A DNA stretch of 64,000 nucleotides, taken from positions 1-64,000 of the forward strand of contig DATLDQ010000043.1 in assembly GCA_035525785.1 (NCBI GenBank). The letters run 5' to 3'. Shown here one piece after another: positions 37,464 through 45,918 of this stretch. This DNA comes from CADEED01 sp035525785 (GTDB lineage: Bacteria > Pseudomonadota > Gammaproteobacteria > Steroidobacterales > Steroidobacteraceae). The position numbers were made by a program, and so were the translations under genes. A model generated the notes under the pieces. That model worked only from the letters and a program-made list of their open reading frames with translations, made no database searches and was not told the origin of the DNA. How positions within the stretch are numbered: the first letter of the stretch is position 1; every line of letters starts with the position of its first letter.

Positions 37464-38708
37464 ATGAAAACCAAAACGACGACGAACTTGCTGCAACCGC
37501 TCGCCCTGGTCCTGCTCGCGCTGTGCGCCTGGCCCGCTCGGGCGGACGTCATCATGGACTGGAACGGCCGCGCCGATGCGCTCGCGGTGGAGCAGCGCCA
37601 GACACCCGTGAACCATTCGCGCACCCTGGCGATGGTGCACGTGGCCATGTTCGAGGCCGTCAACGCCATCGAACAGCGCTACCAGCCGTATCGCCTCAAG
37701 CTGATCACCGATCACAACACCTCGAAGGAGCTCGCCGCCGCCGTGGCCGGGCACGATGTGCTGCTGGGGTTGTTCCCGACGCAGAAGGAATCGCTGGACA
37801 CGCTGCTGGCGCAGACGGCCGATGGCATCGCCGAGGGACCCGCGCGGCAGCGCGCGATTCTGCTGGGGCGCAAGGCGGCCGCCGACCTGCTGGCCCTGCG
37901 TGCAGAGGATGGCAGCGATGCGGGTGAGGCCTGGCGACCAGTCACCCAACCCGGCGTCTACATTCCCACCACCATTCCCCTGGGCTCGACCGTGCCGGGC
38001 TACAAGCCCTGGGTGATGACGAGCGCATCGCAGTTCCGCCCGGGGCCGCCGCCGTCGCTGACCTCGGAGACCTGGACGCGCGATCTCAACGAGATCCGCG
38101 AAGTCGGCGGTCTCACCAGCAAGACGCGTACGCCGGAGCAAACGGCCATCGCGAAATTCTGGTTCCAGACCGGTCCGCGCACGTACAACCCGTTCGTGCG
38201 TCACCTCGCCACCGCGAAGCAGATGGACCTGGTCGATTGCGCGCGCCTCTATGCGCTCGTCACCGTGGCGGCCGCGGACTCGTTCATCGCGGTGTTCGAC
38301 GGCAAGTATGCGTACAACTTCTGGCGGCCGGTGACCGCCATCCGCGACGCGGACCAGACCGGCAATCCCGCGACGCCGCGCGACGCCACGTGGATGCCTC
38401 TCGGTGAGACGCCCATGCATCCCGAGTATCCGTGCGCGCACTGCATCAGCTCGGCGGCGGTCGCCGCGGTGCTGATCGGCATCGTGGGTGATGACGTCGG
38501 CGAGATCACGCTCACCAGTCCGTCCGCGCCCGGCGTGACTCGCCGCTGGTCGCGCATCTCGGACTATCGCGACGAGGTGTCGAATGCGCGCGTCTGGGCC
38601 GGGTTCCACTATCGATTTTCGACCGAAGTGGGCAGGGACATGGGCCGGAAGATCGGTGAGCTGACGGTGGCGACGCAGATGCTGCCGAAAAAGCCCGGCC
38701 GCAAGTGA
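37464..38708 (+). CDS. PAP2 / vanadium-haloperoxidase-like secreted protein
   Basis: This 414-residue precursor has a signal peptide (LLQPLALVLLALCAWPARAD). The phosphate/vanadate-binding motifs appear in order: NFWRPVTAIRD, then HPEYPCAHCISSAAV in place of the usual PSGH block, then RVWAGFHYRFSTEVG with R-x5-H. The catalytic-position histidines are kept but the serine-glycine of PSGH is replaced by Cys-Ala, so activity may differ. ATG 37464 follows CGGGAG. It may be a phosphatase or a haloperoxidase; sequence does not decide. Confidence 0.8.
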   Translation: MKTKTTTNLLQPLALVLLALCAWPARADVIMDWNGRADALAVEQRQTPVNHSRTLAMVHVAMFEAVNAIEQRYQPYRLKLITDHNTSKELAAAVAGHDVLLGLFPTQKESLDTLLAQTADGIAEGPARQRAILLGRKAAADLLALRAEDGSDAGEAWRPVTQPGVYIPTTIPLGSTVPGYKPWVMTSASQFRPGPPPSLTSETWTRDLNEIREVGGLTSKTRTPEQTAIAKFWFQTGPRTYNPFVRHLATAKQMDLVDCARLYALVTVAAADSFIAVFDGKYAYNFWRPVTAIRDADQTGNPATPRDATWMPLGETPMHPEYPCAHCISSAAVAAVLIGIVGDDVGEITLTSPSAPGVTRRWSRISDYRDEVSNARVWAGFHYRFSTEVGRDMGRKIGELTVATQMLPKKPGRK

Positions 38709-38771
38709 CCGGACGGAGGTCACCCGTGGAATAACGGAAACGCGTTCTTGACCGGCAGCGGGTACTTAATT

Positions 38772-38777
38772 TGTACT
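38772..38777 (+). promoter_or_regulatory. Candidate -10 element for DUF1080 gene (TGTACT)
   Basis: TGTACT ends 7 bases before ATG 38785, with no ribosome site between. It fits the short-leader spacing seen before several other genes in the window. The hexamer itself is a weak match. Confidence 0.3.
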
Positions 38778-38784
38778 CGCCGCC

Positions 38785-39648
38785 ATGAAACACCTCGCGT
38801 TGGGATTGCTTGCCTGCTTGTTTGCCGGATCCGTGTCGGCGGCCGACGGTCCCTGGCGGGACCTTCTCGACCCGAAACTGTCGAACTTCGATGTGTACCT
38901 GAGCTATCGCGGCGACCAGATCATGGGCGTGCTGAAGGGCAACGCCGAGGGGCTCAAGCCGGTCGGGCTCAATCCCCCGGGGCAGGACGTGTTCACGGTG
39001 CGCATGGAGGGCAAGCAGCCGGTGCTGCGCGTCAGCGGCGAGTACTACGGCTGCCTCGTGACGAAAGAGGATTTCACGAGCTACCACTTCCGCGTGCAGT
39101 TCAAGTGGGGCGAGAAGAAGTGGGAGCCGCGGCTCACCGAGCTCAAGGACTCGGGCGTCCTGTATCACACGCGCGGCGACTTCGGCGTGGACTACTGGAA
39201 GAGCTGGGCGTTGTCGCACGAGTTCCAGGTGATCGAGCACGGTATCGGCGAATACTGGACCCAGGCGACTTCGGCGATGACCATCCGCGCGACGCCGGGC
39301 AAGCCGGGCGCGCAGGGCGCGGACGCGCCGCAGTGGAGCCCGGACGCGCCCTGGACGGAGTTCGTTCCGCCTAACAACCACGCGCTCGCGGGTTCGGACG
39401 AAGACCGGCCCGGCGAGTGGAACCAGCTCGACCTCATCTGCGTGGACGATCGCTGCCTGCACATCGCCAACGGCAAGGTGGTCATGGCGCTGAAGAACGC
39501 GCGATACAAGGACAAGGAAGGCCGGTGGGTGCCCATGACCGGCGGCAAGCTGCAGTTCCAGAGCGAAGCGGCCGAGGTGTACTACCGCGGGTTCCAGGTG
39601 CGCAAGATCGCCGCCATCCCGAAAGAATACGGAAAGTACTTCGACTGA
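38785..39648 (+). CDS. Secreted DUF1080 (concanavalin-like) protein
   Basis: This 287-residue precursor has a signal peptide (LALGLLACLFAGSVSA). The DUF1080 fold has a sandwich core: LVTKEDFTSYHFRVQFKWGE, SGVLYHTRGDFGVDYW, HEFQVIEHGIGEYW, and a C-terminal KLQFQSEAAEVYYRGFQVR. The family, also called 3-keto-disaccharide hydrolase in some annotations, is common in secreted carbohydrate-active proteins. The last base of its stop codon is the first base of the 24-base-arm palindrome at 39648-39727. Confidence 0.85.
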   Translation: MKHLALGLLACLFAGSVSAADGPWRDLLDPKLSNFDVYLSYRGDQIMGVLKGNAEGLKPVGLNPPGQDVFTVRMEGKQPVLRVSGEYYGCLVTKEDFTSYHFRVQFKWGEKKWEPRLTELKDSGVLYHTRGDFGVDYWKSWALSHEFQVIEHGIGEYWTQATSAMTIRATPGKPGAQGADAPQWSPDAPWTEFVPPNNHALAGSDEDRPGEWNQLDLICVDDRCLHIANGKVVMALKNARYKDKEGRWVPMTGGKLQFQSEAAEVYYRGFQVRKIAAIPKEYGKYFD

Positions 39649-39727
39649 AATGGGGACAGATCTATTTGATGACGAAGCTTTCAGCGATCTCTGCGCGGAT
39701 CGGCATCAAATAGATCTGTCCCCATTT
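39648..39727. repeat. GGGGACAG palindrome with 32-base loop
   Basis: Perfect 24-base arms (39648-39671 and 39704-39727) share AATGGGGACAGATCTATTT with the copies at 256 and 17623, but the loop is 32 bases long. It lies between the convergent DUF1080 and amidohydrolase genes. The amidohydrolase frame reads through the right arm and stops in the loop. Confidence 0.88.
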
Positions 39728-41120
39728 TGAAGATGAGGCCGCCCTTGATGACCACGTCGACGTTCTGAAGCGCCGCGACGTCGGCGAGCGGATCGCCGCG
39801 CACCGCGATGAGATCGCCGAACCGCCCGGCCTCGAGCGCACCGACGCGGTCGCTCCAGCCCATGTACTTCGCCGCCACTGATGTGGCCGACTGGATCGCC
39901 TGCATCGGCGTCATGCCACGCGCGACCATGATTGGAAATTGCCGCGCGTTGAGACCATGCGGATACACGGCCGCGTCCGTGCCGAACACGATGGGCACTC
40001 CGGCCTTGACGGCCTTGGTGAAACCCTCGCGTTGCACCTGCGTGGTCTCGAGGTTCTTGCGCAGGAATTCCTCGGGCCACTGCATGCGTCGGCCCTCGGT
40101 ATCGATGTAGTCGCCGTTGTATACGTCCATGGACAGCGCCACGTCGCCGCGCTTCAACGCCGCCGCGATGCCGGCGTCGTCGAGATACGAAGCGTGCTCG
40201 ACGGTGTCGACGCCGGCATCGATCGCCATGAGTATCGAGGCCGCGCCGTGCGCGTGCGCGGCGACCTTCTTGCCTTGCGCGTGCGCCACCTGTACGACGG
40301 CGGCGATCTCTTCCCGTGTCATCTCCGGAGCGCCCGGCACGCCGCCGAACGCCAGCACGGCGCCCGATGCGATGACCTTGAGCAGGTCCGCGCCGCTGGC
40401 CAGCAGCATCTGCGCCTTGTCGCGAAACTCTTCGGGCCCGCGCGCTACGCCCGCATGGAAGCGCGCGTTGTCCGCGGGCTCCTTGAACTCGGGGACATAA
40501 AGGTCGCCACCACCCTGCGGAATACCGAGGTAGGGCCCGCTCGCCTGGATGCGTGGCCCCGCCGCCATGCCCGCATTCACCTCGTCGCGCAGCGCGAAGT
40601 CGGCGCCCATGACGTACGTGCCGACGTTGCGCGCGCTGGTGAAGCCGGCCAGCAGCGTCGCCGAGGCATTCTCGAGCGACTGGCGCTGCGTCTCTTCATC
40701 ACTGCGCGAGAAGTACACGCTGAGGTCGGCCGTGTCCTCTGGCCGGTCCGTGAGATGCGTGTGCATGTCGATGAGGCCGGGCAGGCAGGTGTAACCCGAC
40801 AGGTCGAGCACCGGCACGTGCGGCTCGGCCGCGTCGCCGCGGCTGGCGTTGGCCTTGACGCTCATCACGCGTCCGTCGCGGATCACCACCAGCGCATTGC
40901 CGAGCGCGGTCGTGCCCAGCCCGTCGATGAGTTTGCCGCAGCGGATGGCGATGGATCCGCTGTCGGGCGTGTATGGCACCTGCCGCACGCCAAACCTGCT
41001 GTTGATCGCCACGGGCGAGACCGCGCAGCCCGCGAGAATGGCCCCGACAATCGCCGTGAAGATCCACGGCACCAATGACTTGATGCAAGCCAGTGCCGTC
41101 ATGTCGACCCGGACCTTCAT
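39681..41120 (-). CDS. Amidohydrolase lipoprotein (imidazolonepropionase-like)
   Basis: This 479-residue precursor has a lipobox (FTAIVGAILAGC). The amidohydrolase metal-site motifs are present: GLIDMHTHLTD, KVAAHAHGAASI, TVEHASYLDD and FGTDAAVYPHG. Family members include Xaa-Pro dipeptidases and lactonases of metal-dependent hydrolase type. The final residues (FKMGTDLFDADPRRDR) are encoded by the palindrome at 39648-39727, so the natural end appears replaced. ATG 41120 overlaps the pirin stop (ATGA); ATG 41102 is possible. It may be coupled to pirin. Confidence 0.83.
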   Translation of the reverse strand: MKVRVDMTALACIKSLVPWIFTAIVGAILAGCAVSPVAINSRFGVRQVPYTPDSGSIAIRCGKLIDGLGTTALGNALVVIRDGRVMSVKANASRGDAAEPHVPVLDLSGYTCLPGLIDMHTHLTDRPEDTADLSVYFSRSDEETQRQSLENASATLLAGFTSARNVGTYVMGADFALRDEVNAGMAAGPRIQASGPYLGIPQGGGDLYVPEFKEPADNARFHAGVARGPEEFRDKAQMLLASGADLLKVIASGAVLAFGGVPGAPEMTREEIAAVVQVAHAQGKKVAAHAHGAASILMAIDAGVDTVEHASYLDDAGIAAALKRGDVALSMDVYNGDYIDTEGRRMQWPEEFLRKNLETTQVQREGFTKAVKAGVPIVFGTDAAVYPHGLNARQFPIMVARGMTPMQAIQSATSVAAKYMGWSDRVGALEAGRFGDLIAVRGDPLADVAALQNVDVVIKGGLIFKMGTDLFDADPRRDR

Positions 41121-41971
41121 GCCAGCGGGATGAATTCCTGGTCGTCGGCGTCCGGTAGTTTGAAGCGCCGCGCCTTCCAGTCGGACTTGGCCTGCTCGAT
41201 GCGTTCCTTCGACGAGGACACGAAGTTCCACTCGATGAAGCGCTCGCCCACGGGCTCGCCCCCGAGGCACATCAGCGTGGCGCGCGCCGTGGCTTCGAGC
41301 GTGGTGTCCTCGCCCGGGTCGAAGACCAGCATCCTGCCGGCGCCGTGCACCTGGCCTCCGGACGTGATTTCACCGGAGACCACGTACACCGCGCGTTCCG
41401 GATAGGCATCGGGCAACGCGACGCGCTGGCCGCTGTCGATTTCCCAATGCGCATAGAACAGCGGGGAATGCGTCTTGACGCCGGCTCGCAGGCCGAACGC
41501 CTCGCCCGCCAGCAGGCGCGTGCGCACGCCGCCATCCACGTGAACGGGCAGGGCGTCGGCGCCATAGTGCGCGAACGAAGGCTCTGTTTCCTCGTGCTCG
41601 TTCGGCAACGCGACCCACGCCTGGATGCCATGCAGCGGCCCGCCTTCCGCGCGCGCTTTCTCGAAACGCTCCGAATGCGTGATGCCGCGGCCGGCAACCA
41701 TCCAGTTCACTTCGTCGGGCTGGATGGCCTGCTGATACGCGAGGCTGTCGCGATGCATGATCTCGCCCGCAAACAGGTAGGTGACGGTGGCGAGACCGAT
41801 GTGCGGATGCGGCCGCACGTCGATGCTGCGCGGGATGCCCGGCGAGAAATGCTTGGGGCCGATGTGATCGAAGAAGATGAACGGCCCGACCATGTGGCGC
41901 CGCGTGTAGGGAAGTACCCGGCCCACTTCGAAGCCGCCCAGGTCGCGGCGGCGCTGGTCGATGACTTGCAT
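41117..41971 (-). CDS. Pirin-family cupin protein
   Basis: This 284-residue bicupin has the pirin signature VGPFIFFDHIGP, the metal-binding HPHIGLATVTYLF, GRGITHSERF and a C-terminal cupin ending FIEWNFVSSSKERIEQA. Pirins bind iron; some act as quercetinases or as redox-sensitive cofactors. It is upstream of the amidohydrolase and overlaps it by 4 bases. A palindromic repeat lies 15 bases before its start. Confidence 0.92.
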   Translation of the reverse strand: MQVIDQRRRDLGGFEVGRVLPYTRRHMVGPFIFFDHIGPKHFSPGIPRSIDVRPHPHIGLATVTYLFAGEIMHRDSLAYQQAIQPDEVNWMVAGRGITHSERFEKARAEGGPLHGIQAWVALPNEHEETEPSFAHYGADALPVHVDGGVRTRLLAGEAFGLRAGVKTHSPLFYAHWEIDSGQRVALPDAYPERAVYVVSGEITSGGQVHGAGRMLVFDPGEDTTLEATARATLMCLGGEPVGERFIEWNFVSSSKERIEQAKSDWKARRFKLPDADDQEFIPLA

Positions 41972-41985
41972 TGCGTCATCGTAAA

Positions 41986-42026
41986 GGGGCCAGCCCCCAT
42001 TTCCCAGCAGGAAATGGGGCTGCCCC
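41986..42026. repeat. Imperfect GGGGC palindrome
   Basis: Arms 41986-42004 and 42010-42026 pair as GGAAATGGGG with CCCCATTTCC plus GCTG/CAGC and outer CCCC/GGGG, with two single-base bulges and a 5-base loop CAGCA. It lies six bases after the cytochrome gene's stop (minus strand) and resembles the GGGGAC palindromes elsewhere without matching them in the centre. Confidence 0.75.
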
Positions 42027-42032
42027 CCACCC

Positions 42033-43331
42033 TCAGAGCGACTTCAGATACTCCGCGAGGTCGTGTTTCTCTCCAGCGCTCAGGCCTAACGAGAAGTGCC
42101 GGTCGTAGTGGTCGATGACCGCCGTCAGCGTGGGGTACCGTCCGTCGTGGTAGTAGCCACCCTTGCCATGCGTCCACAGGCCGCGCAGGGGCGACGTGCG
42201 GTAGCGCTGGTCGGGGCTGCGATTGGCCTGGAAGTTGTCGATGCCGATCTCCGCTCCGGTATGCATGTTCCAGCCCGGCTCGGTGAACAGCGGCGGCACA
42301 TGACAGCGCGCGCAACCGGCCTTGTCCGCAAACAGATCCTCGCCACGCTTCGCCGCCCAGCGGTCGAAACTGCCGCGCGGCGGTGCGGGGGCGTCCAGCG
42401 CGAGCTGGTAAAAGTGCAGCGCGGGCAGCAGCGGCGTGATGCGGTCCTCTTCGGCACGCACCTCGTCGAAGCCATTGCGCGCCGCGACCGGGAAGCGCGC
42501 GGCATCCTTGAGCCGCGGGTCGTAGAACGTTCCCTGGCCGTGCATTTCGAGATTGGCGACCAATGCATTCCAGTACGTCACGCTGCCCCAGCCCGTCCAG
42601 GTGTGCAGGTTCACGCCTGACAATCCGAACGCGGGCGGGATCAGCACGGCGCCGGACTTTCCGTCCGGGCGGAATGCCTTGCCATCGAGGAACAGGACCG
42701 CGTCGAACTTGCCCGGTCCCCAGGAATTCAACACGGCGCGCACCGTGGGCACGTCGACGCCGAGAACTGCGGCCACCGATTCGAGCCGCGGCGCGAGCGA
42801 GATGATGGCGCCGACGTTCAGGTCGCGATTGGCCCAGCCATCGCGTCGATGACCGATGCCCGGCGCGAACGAATCATCGACGGTGGAATGACAGAACGCG
42901 CATTGGATACCCATCGACGTCAGGCGTCCCTGGTTGTCGAAGAGACCGGTCACGCCGATCACCGCGTCGAGCTTGAGCAGCGCCAGCGTGGTGGCCGGAT
43001 TCTGCAGATCGACCTTGCCGCGTGCGAGGTCGCGGATGAGACCGCGAGGCAGGGCATCGACATCCACCTTGAGTCCCACTGACAACGCGGTCGCGGGCGA
43101 AACGCCAGGACCCACGCCGCCATTGTTTGCGCCCGCGAGCGCGAGGTGTAGTCCTATTCCGTCGCCCCAGAAGGCTTCGTCACCGAAGGTCGCGTAACGG
43201 AATGTGTTGCGGCCTTCGCGCACCTCGCGCACCGCATGTGCTTCGGCCGATGTCGTCGTTCGAAAATCGTGAGCCGCAACCAGCGCCGGGAACAGCGCGG
43301 CGGCGGCCGCCACTATGAGTCGGATATTCAT
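42033..43331 (-). CDS. Periplasmic dihaem c-type cytochrome, peroxidase-like
   Basis: This 432-residue precursor has a signal peptide (LIVAAAAALFPALVAAHD) and two CxxCH haem sites: CAFCH in GIQCAFCHSTVDD and CARCH in KAGCARCHVPP. The second half resembles the cytochrome c peroxidase / MauG-type fold (LRGLWTHGKGGYYHDGRYPT), while the first half is larger than in standard peroxidases. It could reduce peroxide or oxidise a protein partner. A second dihaem cytochrome gene lies upstream on the same strand, 92 bases away. Confidence 0.82.
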   Translation of the reverse strand: MNIRLIVAAAAALFPALVAAHDFRTTTSAEAHAVREVREGRNTFRYATFGDEAFWGDGIGLHLALAGANNGGVGPGVSPATALSVGLKVDVDALPRGLIRDLARGKVDLQNPATTLALLKLDAVIGVTGLFDNQGRLTSMGIQCAFCHSTVDDSFAPGIGHRRDGWANRDLNVGAIISLAPRLESVAAVLGVDVPTVRAVLNSWGPGKFDAVLFLDGKAFRPDGKSGAVLIPPAFGLSGVNLHTWTGWGSVTYWNALVANLEMHGQGTFYDPRLKDAARFPVAARNGFDEVRAEEDRITPLLPALHFYQLALDAPAPPRGSFDRWAAKRGEDLFADKAGCARCHVPPLFTEPGWNMHTGAEIGIDNFQANRSPDQRYRTSPLRGLWTHGKGGYYHDGRYPTLTAVIDHYDRHFSLGLSAGEKHDLAEYLKSL

Positions 43332-43423
43332 GTCGCATCCCCTTTGAGAACGTCACTCCCAAACAAGCAATGCGCGCGTCCGCGGTTTCGTTCCGTGGCC
43401 AACCGGCCAGCGGCCGCAATCGA

Positions 43424-44500
43424 TCAGGGATACTGCGATGAAACGTACGCGACGACGTCGATCATTTCGTCGAGCGTCAATTTCTCCACGACCGCGTTCA
43501 TCTGCGCGGATTTCTCGTTGACCCGCACTCCGTTGCGGAAAGCGAGCAGCTGACGCAGCAGGTAGGTAGGCGAGCGTCCGGCTATAGGTGGAATCTGATC
43601 CGTGCCCTTGAGGTTGCCGAGATGGCACTGCGTGCACGCTACCGTGCGCTGGCTGTTGTCCACGGATGACTTGCCGCCCAGCACCAGCGACTTGCCGCGC
43701 GTGAGCGCGCCCGGAGGAACGTAGGCGAGGTACTCGAGACGATCGTCGCGCCGTTCGTGGCGCGTGAGGTCCTGCGTCACCTCGAGCAGGCGGCCGTCGA
43801 GGTCCTCGGTGCCGCCGTGCTCCACGTAGATCCAGGCGGCAGGTTCGGCGCGCGGAATGCGCAGCTGATCGATGACGTACACGCGGCGCTTGAGCTTCTG
43901 CTGCGAGAAGTATTTCGCGCTGTCGTCGATCTCCTGGTCGGTCATCGCCTTCGCGATCTTGATCATGTTCTGGATGGGCAGATAGGTCTCGGGGCCCACG
44001 GCCTTGCGACGCCCGCTGCGGTAGTCGAGCAGCTGCTCCCGGATGTACGCCTCGGGCAGCCCTGCGAGCGCGGAATTCTCCGGACGGCCCTGGCCACTCG
44101 GTGTGTGACAGAACGCGCAGGCCATCACCGCAGGCTTGCGGCCGTGCGATACCACCTCGGGCATCGGCCCATGACTCGTCGGGCGCCAGTCGGGAGGATC
44201 GAACGGATCGTTGATGCGGGCCTGCGTGAACTTCTCGGTGCTGTCCGGGATGTCGAGCAGCGGCTCCGCCGGCGGCTCGGCCTTGGGCGCATTCGGATCG
44301 GGCTTGACGGGCTTGGCCGGCTTTTCAGGCGCCGCGGGCGGCGTCTTCGGCGGCAGCGGGAACAGCCACTCGGGATACTCGAGTGCCACCATCGCCGCCG
44401 CGGCAGGCGCATCGGCAGGTTTGGCCGGCTCGGCCGCGTTCAGCAGGCTGGCAGCCATTGCCAGGGCGACGAGACTGACTTCGGTGACGAAGGTTCGCAT
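43424..44500 (-). CDS. Periplasmic dihaem c-type cytochrome with proline-rich linker
   Basis: This 358-residue precursor has a signal peptide (FVTEVSLVALAMAASLLNAA). A long Pro/Lys/Glu-rich linker (about 40-90) follows, then two cytochrome c domains with CAFCH and CTQCH haem sites. I chose ATG 44500 because GGGA sits 9 bases upstream; ATG 44509 is an alternative. The linker may reach through the periplasm or hold the protein to a membrane partner. It is divergent from the glycosylase gene. Confidence 0.82.
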   Translation of the reverse strand: MRTFVTEVSLVALAMAASLLNAAEPAKPADAPAAAAMVALEYPEWLFPLPPKTPPAAPEKPAKPVKPDPNAPKAEPPAEPLLDIPDSTEKFTQARINDPFDPPDWRPTSHGPMPEVVSHGRKPAVMACAFCHTPSGQGRPENSALAGLPEAYIREQLLDYRSGRRKAVGPETYLPIQNMIKIAKAMTDQEIDDSAKYFSQQKLKRRVYVIDQLRIPRAEPAAWIYVEHGGTEDLDGRLLEVTQDLTRHERRDDRLEYLAYVPPGALTRGKSLVLGGKSSVDNSQRTVACTQCHLGNLKGTDQIPPIAGRSPTYLLRQLLAFRNGVRVNEKSAQMNAVVEKLTLDEMIDVVAYVSSQYP

Positions 44501-44563
44501 GGAGCGCATTCCCGGGAGTGTGCCAGACCGTGGGAAGACGCGCCGCACCTGCGGGTTCCGTGG

Positions 44564-44569
44564 AATACT
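44564..44569 (+). promoter_or_regulatory. Candidate -10 element for mpg (AATACT)
   Basis: GTGGAATACT lies 7 bases before ATG 44577, the same spacing and nearly the same bases as before the PhzF-family gene. No Shine-Dalgarno sequence is seen, so a leaderless transcript is likely if this promoter is used. Confidence 0.4.
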
Positions 44570-44576
44570 GCCGTCG

Positions 44577-45149
44577 ATGGCACGACTCACCCGGCGCGCG
44601 CTGCCGCTCGCCACGGTCGAACTGGCGCGTTACCTCATCGGCAAGCGGCTGGTGCACGCGCACCGCCGCGGCCTGGTGGCAGGCCGCATCGTCGAGACCG
44701 AAGCCTATCCGCCCGGTGACCCGACCGGCTACTTCCGCTCCGGGCTAACTACCGCCAACGCGCCGCTGTTCGCGGTGCGGGGCACCGCGTACGTACGCAT
44801 GGTGTACGGCACCTGCTTCAATCTCAACATGGCGGCGGAGGAGGTGGGTACCGGCGCCTCGGTGCTGATCCGCGCGCTCGAGCCCGAAGCCGGCATCGAC
44901 CTCATGAGCGCCCTGCGTCCCGCGTCGAAGCTGCGCGATCTCGCGCGCGGGCCCGGACGCCTGTGCGCGGCGCTCGACATCGGCCGCGATCTGTCGGGCG
45001 AGGACCTTACGACCAGTCGCGTGCTGTGGCTGGAGAGCGGCCGCACACCTGGCATCACCGTGAGCACGCGCATAGGCCTGTCGCGCGATCAACATCGCAG
45101 GCTCAGGTTCCTGGAGCTCGGCAGTCCTTTCGTGAGCTTTCCGCCATAA
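44577..45149 (+). CDS. mpg: DNA-3-methyladenine glycosylase, AAG/MPG family
   Basis: This 190-residue base-excision repair enzyme removes alkylated purines. The motifs are RYLIGKRLV, GRIVETEAYPPGDP with the catalytic glutamate, YVRMVYGTCFNLNM, ASVLIRALEPEAGI and ARGPGRLCAALDI. Length is typical for bacterial members. Its stop overlaps the next start (TAATG), linking it to a TlpA-like gene of unrelated function. Confidence 0.92.
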   Translation: MARLTRRALPLATVELARYLIGKRLVHAHRRGLVAGRIVETEAYPPGDPTGYFRSGLTTANAPLFAVRGTAYVRMVYGTCFNLNMAAEEVGTGASVLIRALEPEAGIDLMSALRPASKLRDLARGPGRLCAALDIGRDLSGEDLTTSRVLWLESGRTPGITVSTRIGLSRDQHRRLRFLELGSPFVSFPP

Positions 45150-45883
45150 TGCGCGCCATGCGTGGGATTCCTTTTCTCCTGCTTCTAGTGGTGACCTGCG
45201 GCACGCCGCGCGCGACCGCAGCCGAGAACGGCGTGACCGAAGCGGATTTCCGCGTCGCCATGAATCTGCCTGCGGCCGTCGCGGTGTCGTATCTCGACAT
45301 CGAGTGCAAGGCCATCAGCTTCGCGCAGTTCGCGAGCGGCATGCAGCAAGCCGGCATGACTTCGAAGTCCATCCGCTCCCCGGATGGGCGTGCGGCGACC
45401 GTGTTCCTGCACCGGCGGGGAGGGCACGAATGCCCGTCACCCTATGGACGCATCACCGAGATGCCGCCGTTCGATTTCATGGATCTCTCGGGCAAGCGCG
45501 TGACCTCGCAGGCGCTGCGCGGCAAGCCCACGCTCATGAACTTCTATTTCTCGGGCTGCATCCCCTGCATCCTCGAAGTAGGGCCGCTCAACCGGTTCGC
45601 CGCGTCGCGCAAGGATCTCACCACCCTCGCGGTCACCTTCGACGAGCCGCAGGAGGCGCGGGCGTTCGTCGCCCGTTATGGGTTCAAATGGCGTGTCGTA
45701 CCAGGTGCGCGCGATTTCCTGGATCGCATGGTGGTGAACCGCTATCCGATGATGGCGCTGTTCGACGCCAACGGGCATTTGCTGGGCATGCGCGCCGGCG
45801 GCGCGAAAGACGAGCTCGAGGCCGCCACCGTCGAGCCGTCGCTGCGGCGGTGGGTGGATGGCTTGCTGCGCGCCGCGCCCTGA
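45149..45883 (+). CDS. Periplasmic thioredoxin-like protein (TlpA/AhpC-TSA type)
   Basis: This 244-residue precursor has a signal sequence (GIPFLLLLVVTCGTPRATA). An N-terminal region of unknown role is followed by a thioredoxin fold with the CxxC redox site in NFYFSGCIPCILEVGP and the cis-proline in VVNRYPMMALFD. Such proteins keep cytochrome-maturation or envelope thiols in the right redox state. ATG 45158 is an alternative start. It is followed 35 bases later by DUF1800/DUF1501 genes and lies near two cytochrome genes. Confidence 0.83.
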   Translation: MRAMRGIPFLLLLVVTCGTPRATAAENGVTEADFRVAMNLPAAVAVSYLDIECKAISFAQFASGMQQAGMTSKSIRSPDGRAATVFLHRRGGHECPSPYGRITEMPPFDFMDLSGKRVTSQALRGKPTLMNFYFSGCIPCILEVGPLNRFAASRKDLTTLAVTFDEPQEARAFVARYGFKWRVVPGARDFLDRMVVNRYPMMALFDANGHLLGMRAGGAKDELEAATVEPSLRRWVDGLLRAAP

Positions 45884-45918
45884 GTCAACCGCCGGCGCCC
45901 CGCTGCGTTGAGTCCTCG

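Noticed and set aside
45304..45918. In-frame upstream extension of the DUF1800 gene
   Set aside because: It overlaps the TlpA-like gene in another frame and has no DUF1800 similarity.
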